64,000 bases of DNA from Humulus lupulus (Eukaryota; Streptophyta; Magnoliopsida; Rosales; Cannabaceae), in assembly GCF_963169125.1 (NCBI RefSeq), contig NC_084800.1, forward strand, positions 149,044,397-149,108,396, read 5' to 3'. Of the stretch, positions 56,708-64,000 are shown one piece after another. The notes below the pieces were generated by a model. That model was not told where the DNA came from. It worked only from the letters and a program-made list of their open reading frames with translations, and searched no databases. The translations under genes and the position numbers were made by a program. Position 1 is the first letter of the stretch. The number at the start of each line of letters is the position of its first letter.

Positions 56708-56730
56708 TATATATATATATATATATATTT
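56708..56730. repeat. (AT)n microsatellite
   Basis: Pure AT run next to the MITE. Confidence 0.8.
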
Positions 56731-56746
56731 ATAGGACAGGACTCTA

Positions 56747-57039
56747 TTTATGTCCTTGGTAGGACTCTCAGCGTTTTTTTTCATTCGTGAACAGTTTTCG
56801 GCGCGACTTCTTTTATGATCGTGTATATTATAGCTATTTAGAACATCTGCAAATTTTCAGAAAATTTCGAATAGTTTATAGTACCGAAAACTAGATTCAA
56901 ACATGTACTTTTCCACGTGCATAAAAAAAAATGAGTTATGCATGCAACATGTTTGAACATAGTTTTTGGTAAAAAAATCACACCGAAAACTGTTGACGAC
57001 GGGTTGTAAACACTAAGAGCCCTACTAGTAGGACTTAAA
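56747..57039. mobile_element. MITE with ~50-bp imperfect terminal inverted repeats
   Basis: The left end (GTAGGACTCTCAGCG then AACAGTTTTCGGCGCGA) pairs with the right end (TCACACCGAAAACTGTT then CACTAAGAGCCCTAC). About 293 bp. The centre has AAATTTTCAGAAAATTTCG and TAGTACCGAAAACTAGATTC. Flanked by TA-rich sequence. No coding. Confidence 0.7.
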
Positions 57040-59149
57040 GTGTATATATATAAATATATATATAGTTATATAAGGTACACATATGAGATGCCTATAATAT
57101 ATCGATATAAACCTAGCTAATGCCGTGTCTCTCCAAAAATTGAGTCTTTCTTTGACAATTTTAGTTTGTTTTTACTTGAAGATTTCTTTTTTCTCTTTCT
57201 ATATTACTGTCATGAAAAATTTGACTCATCGTTTCTCATTTGTACACGACGAGATTCTAGTGAATTCGGAGTTATGACCGCCAAATTATCTACCTTCGTC
57301 ATTTGGGAGAATTGATCTGAAAACAACATAGTGGAAGTGGTAGTACTAGTACTAATTACTTGAAACAAATCAAACACCACTCAAAGTCGTCCAACATCAA
57401 TCTGTTTGAAGTTTATGAGGTAAGTATGATATTAATATTTATGGCTTCATTGTTGTCTTTTTAATAGAGTGCTATATAAATTGCTAGATATTGATTGGCC
57501 TGAAAACGAGCTCATAAGTTTGGATGAGATGATTTTATTTTACTGGGCGATGAGTCAAAAGAGTAATTACATATTATCTATATAATAATTTTCGACGCAT
57601 GTTTAACTCTAATTATTTCAGTTTTTTTTTAATTTTATTTTATTTGTATTTTTATTTTTGTAAATGATAAATATATTGTTGTGCAACTTATTGATTTGTT
57701 ATGACTATAGTCTTGGTCAGTAAAATATTACCATCTATTAGACTTATTCTGGAGTGTAGATATGTCATTAGCCTTCCACATGTTTGACCAAAAAAAAATT
57801 AAGCACTATGATGAATAATGATTGGCATCTCTGTTTAAACACCCAAGATTTCACTTATTTTTTAAATGGTGTCTTGACTCATTCGTTGTCAGATTCACAT
57901 GGTATAGAAAATTTAATGACCAATATATTTGATAAATATTCTTTTGAGGTCTTTATTATGGTTCCGGGTCTTGTTGCGATACATACTGTGGTAGTTGCAA
58001 GTCATTATTATGCTAATATAACAGTGGACATCTATTCATTTGTTTGCATTTTTTTTCTTTCTGTTTTGAACTCTTTTTAAAAATTTTGAATTGTAGTGTG
58101 CTTTTTAGAGCATCTTATTAATTTAATTATTACTAAAATTATGAATAGTTGCTGAGATTTTGATGATTATTGAGATATTGATGGAGATATAGTTTTGCAA
58201 ACCATGGCTAGAAACTAGAATGTTCGTAGTGATATTGAAGTGAAGGAAATGAAAAATTGAAATTCTCGATTAATTGATAGCATGCCTGGGCAATAAATTA
58301 TGTGCATGTGTATATATATGGATAAGGTATTTGACCTTACTGATTTTTTTTTTCTTTTGGCTATTGTAAGAAATAAAATTTCTTAAACGTTTTTAGTATT
58401 CTACAACTATAACCATCTTTCTTTCTCTATATATCTTCCATTGCTAATGGTGGAGATATTTCTGTGTTGAATATGTATATATAGTTTCACACGACACATA
58501 ATCAAATAAATTTTACATATATATATTAGATTCAGTCATTAGTGTTTCATATATATATATATATAGTACCCATAATAAATGGCATTAAGATTCTTTTTGA
58601 AATATTTGATTGTTGTTTTTTTCCACCAAAACAATTTCTGAGCTTGATTTTATTTCTTAATACAGGGATATAAACCGCAATTCATTACAGAACTGTGATT
58701 GTTTTACTTTATTATTCAATTTCTGATTATTTCAAATGGAATTGCACATAAGTTCTCGTGACTCAAAAAAGATATTGGCAAGTTATTTCTTTACTCAGTC
58801 ATCCTTTTGGTTCTATCTTGTTGGCAGTTTGATTATAAAAGGAATTTGAGAAATGAGTTGTCTGCTCCTAATTGAGCGTCATAGACTAAACATTGTAATT
58901 ATATAACTATACTAAATGGTTACCTGAATCTCATGTATTTTGATACCATTTTATTTAAGTTGCTTTATGTTTCAATAATTGTTTTTTTGTTTTATTGCTT
59001 TTCTACTATTAAGACATGCACTTACATGATTAAGACAATAATACATTTTGATTTGGCCTGAATTATATTGCAGATATACATGAAATTTTGGATGAATGTA
59101 GTAGTTTAAAACAGGGAAACGAATTCCCATTTTCTATGTATGGTACATT
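57040..59149. other. AT-rich DNA without identified genes
   Basis: A 98-codon open frame at 57784-58080 has no recognisable domain, and its AT-rich composition is like its surroundings. Possibly the interior of the CACTA-like element(s). Confidence 0.35.
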
Positions 59150-59430
59150 AGTTCACAATATTATGTTGTCTCGTATACCATATGACACGATAGTTGCTTA
59201 AAAACTGTTGTGTCATGTTACCATAGTTGCCCATAAACAATTATCATGTACTGTAGGAGACGACATTTGCACAACAACTTTGTGGTACATGAGACAATAG
59301 TTTTATTTGAACTGTTGTTTCCTGCTAGCACTTGACACTACACTACATGGTACAATAGAATCATAATTGTTGTATGAACGTTCTTACAACAGTTTAAAGT
59401 TGTGGTACCACGCGTGTTGCACTATAATGC
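59150..59430. repeat. Subterminal-type repeats, possible right end of the first CACTA-like element
   Basis: Repeats GTTGTCTCGTATACC, AACTGTTGTGTCATG, GGAGACGACATTTGC, ATGAGACAATAGTT and AACTGTTGTTTCCTG resemble the GAGACAACAGTT repeats at 47080-47265. A clean TTTTGTAGTAGTG terminus is missing; the sequence ends in CCACGCGTGTTGC, so the end may be decayed. Confidence 0.45.
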
Positions 59431-60367
59431 ATTCAAATATCGTATTGGATGTGTGTTTGTTTCAAAATTTATATGCATGTGTAATAAGTTGTTTAAATTA
59501 TGAATTCGACATTCTAAATTATTGAGAATTTTCTAAAAAATTATTGAGAGATCCCCCATTGTTACTACATTATATACTGTCATGTAAGAAAATATAGTTA
59601 CAACTTATTCATGTACTGACAATACTAAAAGTATAACCATTAAAAACAATCAATACTATTTGGTTCCTGTATATTTATATAAAAATATATTAAAGGACAG
59701 TTACATTTACTCCATCTATGGTCGTTATATGACGTTCTAGAAAGTAAGTAGTGCAAAAAATTCAGTATTTAATAATTGAAATTAATTCAGTATTATTGCT
59801 TTCTTTGAACTTGAAATAATGCTTTGAACTCAAATTCTATCGAGGACTCATATCTATATTCTCTAAGAAAATGATTAGAATATGCAAATGAGGAACCTGG
59901 TATAAATTTATACTTCACCGATGGTACGCATGATTTTGGATGAGATCATTTCTTTCTCTTATACCTGCACCCACTTGGATTTTCTGATTAATTAAAAATT
60001 TTGTCAAGTCTTTCAGAGTAGCACAATGATCGACAAGTACGTTGAAATGGCGGTGTTAGGGATGCCATCTGTGCACTCACGTGGGGGGTTGGAAGGATGA
60101 GGCAATCAAGCCCTTGTGGGTTTCTGTCTGTTTGCAGTGTAAAGTCTTGGTCAGCCACTAACGACAGTTGTACTAGTGGAAGGAAGTGGTGATCTTCGAC
60201 TTCGAGATTGAGAATATGTAGAGTAATGGACGTGCATGGTTGGGTGTGTCCCAGATGTGAATGGGCGGAGGGCAGGAAGGAGTTTGATTTATGAAGTTGT
60301 TAGTTACTATAGTGAAAGGGAAGAGAGGTTGGATTTGGTTTGTTCACCCCACGACTTAGGTCGAGAA
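59431..60367. other. AT-rich then mixed DNA, unidentified
   Basis: Nothing recognised to about 60030. From 60030 to 60367 composition is more balanced, with short open frames on the plus strand (60236-60424 extends into the LTR) and no domain. Confidence 0.35.
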
Positions 60368-62590
60368 TGTAACACCCCAAATTTGCTAATAAGGCTTAGT
60401 GCCTTAATTAGCGTGTTGAGATGACAATAAATGATTTAATTGTATTTTTACGTGATTAATCATGATATATGTACATCATTATTTGATTGTAATATGATTA
60501 GAAATGCATGTTTAGGTGTATTAAATATGCATGTGGATCCGTTATTATTAATAAGGACATATTTGTAATTTTTGACCCATTGAGGGTATATATATATATG
60601 TGTTATGTTTGTGATATGAGTAAGACCACAATATTGTGGAGATTTATCTGAGATGTGTGGTTCGAGGCGGTCCTAGGGAAGGAATTAGCAGAATAGTCAC
60701 AGCGGGGTTAGATACGTGGCTCGGGGTGGACCTAGGGGTATTTTGGGAACTTAGGGTGTGTTCGGGATTTATCAGGTAACGGTTAGTTATTTAGCAATTA
60801 TTAGGGTATGCTGAGATTGATTGAGGATTTATAGGACTACTTGAGGAATTAGCAGTAATGTGGTAAATGACGTTTTTTTTCCCTTGGGGCTGTTGAAGGG
60901 AAACATTTGGATAAGGCACAATTTTATCTTTTGCAAAGGGATAGACTTGGACCTTAGGAGTCTACAACTAAGTAGAAGAAACTTAGTTTATTAGCCCCTT
61001 TCTCTTTCTCTCTCTCTCTCTCGTGTAACACACACTCTCTCTCTCTCTCTAAGGCTTGGAAGTTTTGTGAAACTCGTGAAGAATTGGCTCAGGAATTGAG
61101 TATTTGAAGGTTGGGAACTGAGGAATTGAGGCTCAGATTAAGTGGAGCATCTCAGGGGGGATCGAAATCTCAAATTGAGGTAAGTCTCTGTTTCTTAGTA
61201 AATTTATGTTGAGGATTGAGGTTTAGCTAAGCTTTAGACTTAGGTTGAGTTTTGATTTGAACTAGGGATTTGATGATTTTTCTGAGGTGTTTGCATGGCT
61301 CTAAGTGTAGTGAAGAGGTTTTGGGACTTAATTCTGGCCTTGGAGTATGTTTGGAATGATTTTTGGGGAGTTTGGATATCGTAAAACACTGGGAAAACTG
61401 GGTTTACGGGGTCGTGCCGCGACTCTGTTCTTGAGCGTCGTGACTCGCATGAACCCAGAAGGCCTAGGGGGCTTTGAAATTGCCTAGGTGCCATAGCACA
61501 GGTTGGGGTGCGCCGCGGCCCATGTCCCCAAGGTGAAAGCCTAGAGCTCTCTGACTTGTAGAGGATCGCGACGCCCAGAGGAGGGTCGTGACTCAAATAG
61601 AAAATAGTGGCCAATTAGGGGTTTGGGCTCGAGAACTCAAACTTAAGGGCTCGAGAATGATCCTACTACCCGGTTTAGTAGAATTCGAACCCTCGGAGGC
61701 TAGTATATTATTCTAAAAGCTTTAAATCAATTTAGATTGTGATGGTTATGTACTATTACATTGTGACTAGGTTTTACCTATAAAGCTCGGAATTAGGGAT
61801 CGAGCTCAGGATCGCCTTGCACTGTCAGCTCGGGACTCAGATAAGAAAATTGTTTGTGCCCATAGAGTAGGGCATGGCCTGATTATCTGTGTTTAGTATT
61901 GTATTTGAATGTCTGTAATTGCTATATCATGTTTATGTGTTTGTGAGTGATCGGCAAAGGCCGGGATCAGCATAGGTCGGGATCGGCAAGTGCTGGAAAC
62001 GAAAACAAGCATGCTAAATGCAGGCCACCATGGCATGGCCATCTAGGGTGCTATACTCACCCCCTCGATTAAGACCGTGAACCTGGTGCCTGGCAACACA
62101 CCTTGATCGGCTTAGGCTGCTATGTGACTTGTTTGTTGTATCTGTTTAAGTTATGCATTTATTGAAATGAACTGTTATATGCTATGTTTGAAGAGTTTTC
62201 TTGCTCGGCCTTGACTCGTGGGTGCTCTATGGTGCAGGTAAGGGCAAGGGAAAGGCTGACCAAGCATGGATTGGAGGGCATGGAGCAGCGCATACATGTT
62301 TGGCCTACCTAGCCGGCATAGCTAAGCGTAGTTTTGAGGAACGTGCTATAAACGTTTGATTTTGTCACTTAGGTCGACTGTACACTAACTTTTGAGTTGT
62401 AAATATATTTTAAAACAATATTTTGATATCCCAATGTAACACTTTTATGATTTAAATGAATGTCTAAACTGTTATACTGAATTCTTATTTAAATGAGTCT
62501 TTACTTTAGTTAATCACACATTTTGGTCCAACACCTTAATTAGCGAGTTAGTGGCACATGGTAACGATTTTAGGGCAGTAAGGTGTTACA
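60368..62590 (+). repeat. Tekay LTR, family Y type, plus orientation, probably solo (2223 bp)
   Basis: TGTAACACCCC ... AAGGTGTTACA. Same plan as the Y LTR at 44219, reversed. GC boxes at 61411-61594. CT runs at 61003-61050. No polypurine tract upstream and no primer site downstream (CAGATTCTTGG), so it appears solo, but flanks GAGAA and CAGAT do not form a clean duplication. Confidence 0.85.
61411..61594. repeat. TCGCGAC/GCCGCGGC-type box cluster in the plus-strand Y LTR
   Basis: GTGCCGCGACTC, GAGCGTCGTGACTCGC, GTGCGCCGCGGCCC, GGATCGCGACGCCC and GGGTCGTGACTC, spaced over 184 bp. Confidence 0.65.
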
Positions 62591-63252
62591 CAGATTCTTG
62601 GGATTCCTTCAACTAGAATTACAAAAAATAATGTATATTGTATATAACACGAATACAATATATACATAAAAGTTTTCTCTAATGATCACTCGAAAATCTT
62701 GGATGTGGGATGCATGTGTTGTCAAGAGAAGAACATATATATAAACTTACCATAAAAAACTATTGAAATTAGAAAAGTTGATCAAATGAAAAAGTCAAAT
62801 TTGGATAGAGCCACTAAAAAAAAAAAGATCATTTGTTACCATTTTATGTCATTTAGCAAAAATTGAAAAAGATAATATAAATAAACAATTTATTATATGG
62901 AAAAATTACACATAGCATTATAAATTTTAAAAAAATTAAAAAATACAGATAATAATTTGTAATAGTTTTATACTTAGTTTGTAAATATTGTTTACAAAAT
63001 TGTAATAGTTGGTAACAAAGTTGTATTTAGTTACAAATTTGTAAACTTTGGTTATAAAAAAAATGTTTGTTACAAATTTATAAATTTTATTTACCAAAAA
63101 AAAAAAAACCAAAACACTCTGTATTTACGATTATTTCCCGCCATAGTTTGGTAATTCTTTCCAGATTATGTATTTTTAGTATTTTTTTTTAAATCTTAGA
63201 CAGTTTCCTAAATTTCCCTTATTATATCAGCCTATGCATGACCTCATAATGC
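62591..63252. other. AT-rich DNA, nothing identified
   Basis: Includes short homopolymer A/T runs and repeated TTGTAA/GTTACAAA words at 62960-63080. No ORF. Confidence 0.4.
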
Positions 63253-64000
63253 ACATCCTGTTGGGAATTTATGGCTTTACACTTTCTTAATCAACAATGC
63301 ATGATATGAATAATTCAATATTGCAAACCTTATTCAATGTGTGAATGCAAATCTTCGTTATAAAGTATTAACTGATTAAATGATTATAAGTTGAACTCAT
63401 AAACATTTAATCATCAATACAAACAACATAAACACAACAGAATGACACAAATAGAATGGTTTAGAGAGATACAACATTTTATTTTGAGCAACTTGAATCT
63501 TCAAACATGGGAACATCTAAGGCTTATACACAATAAGAATATTGTTGTCCGAAATCTCTATTCCAAGCCTTCCCTTATTACTTGAAGCTTCAACCAAGTA
63601 GAATGAGATTTTAGATTTAACAAGCTTTGAAACTTAGTTAAGTCAAGCAATGCTTAATGAGTTTCTTAGAGAACATTAGTAATCTTGAGAACTAGAGAGA
63701 GAGAGAGAGAGGTGAGTCATCAAGTCACCAATTATCTAAAACGAACCCTATAATCAGTATAAGAACCTCATTATACTCAACCAATTATATTAGAGCATTT
63801 TAATTTGCTTTTTGGAGCCAAAACACATCTCTCTATTAGGCGATGCGTCACCTGGTCCATTCATTCAAGGCCGAGTGACGCGTCGCCTCCAATACTTGTC
63901 TCAAAACATCTCAAATGCTGCCAAAATTTTTGTGTACTCTTATATACTCGAAAGAAACACTTTCGACCCAAAAAGATGATTTATAAATTGAATATACTGA
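63253..64000 (+). repeat. Possible start of an LTR or other repeat running off the right edge
   Basis: TGTTGGGAATTTATGGC is a typical LTR-like start (TGTTGGG). The following 750 bp have no genes; a (GA)n run lies at 63693-63711. The other end is outside the window, so this is tentative. Confidence 0.25.

Noticed and set aside
57784..58080. 98-codon plus-strand open frame
   Set aside because: Composition matches AT-rich surroundings and no domain is recognised; kept only as a remark.
1..64000. tRNA, rRNA or other structural RNA genes
   Set aside because: No cloverleaf with A and B box spacing or rRNA core sequence was recognised; matches to tRNA ends are retroelement primer sites.

Overview
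The window looks like repeat-rich (probably pericentromeric or intergenic) nuclear DNA of a flowering plant, most likely a eudicot. I cannot name the species. No intact host gene is visible. Nearly everything that can be identified is a transposable element: Ty3/gypsy LTR retrotransposons of the Tekay (Del), Tat and CRM-like clades, an LTR family I cannot classify (here Z), two CACTA-like DNA transposon ends, and small foldback elements. Plant origin follows from the clades themselves, the initiator-Met primer sites, the dual RNase H of the Tat element and the CACTA termini.

Layout. 1-3662: interior and 5' LTR of a minus-strand Z element that runs off the left edge. 3663-15289: a decayed, shuffled minus-strand Tekay element (D), interrupted by an unclassified LTR-like insert (8293-9741) that holds a long hairpin, and by a Tat solo LTR (12993-13745). 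15290-17251: truncated Tekay LTR (family Y), a tiny foldback, and a possible exon-intron-exon fragment. 17252-29255: one Tekay LTR (family X) split by a very young full-length Tekay element (T1, 17477-27128). 29256-about 36640: Tat element B with its 5' LTR and a stop-riddled gag-pol. About 36640-43292: 5'-truncated plus-strand Tekay element E, whose 3' LTR carries a solo X LTR (40757-43166). 43293-47045: unclassified repeat, a solo Y LTR (44219-46418) and a Z LTR fragment. 47046 onward: a CACTA-like element containing a Tat solo LTR (47715-55403), which in turn contains a CRM-like element (47882-54807) with a 1489-codon open gag-pol frame. A second CACTA-like end begins at 55632; a MITE lies at 56747-57039. 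60368-62590 is a plus-strand Y solo LTR, and a further LTR-like start lies at about 63253.

Insertion order can be read from target site duplications: T1 AAAAT, Tat solo AGGTG, X solo AAAAC, Y solo GCTGG, second Tat solo TTAAT, CRM-like GAACT, all perfect.

The two most unusual signals are: (1) the long Tekay LTRs carry, at an equivalent position about 1.0-1.3 kb from one end, a cluster of 4-6 short GC-rich near-palindromic boxes whose core differs from copy to copy; and (2) T1 has an extra 155-codon ORF between its primer binding site and gag, preceded by an intron-like segment. T1 has LTRs differing at one visible site in 1914 bp, yet its gag-pol is already broken, which suggests that defective copies are mobilised in trans.
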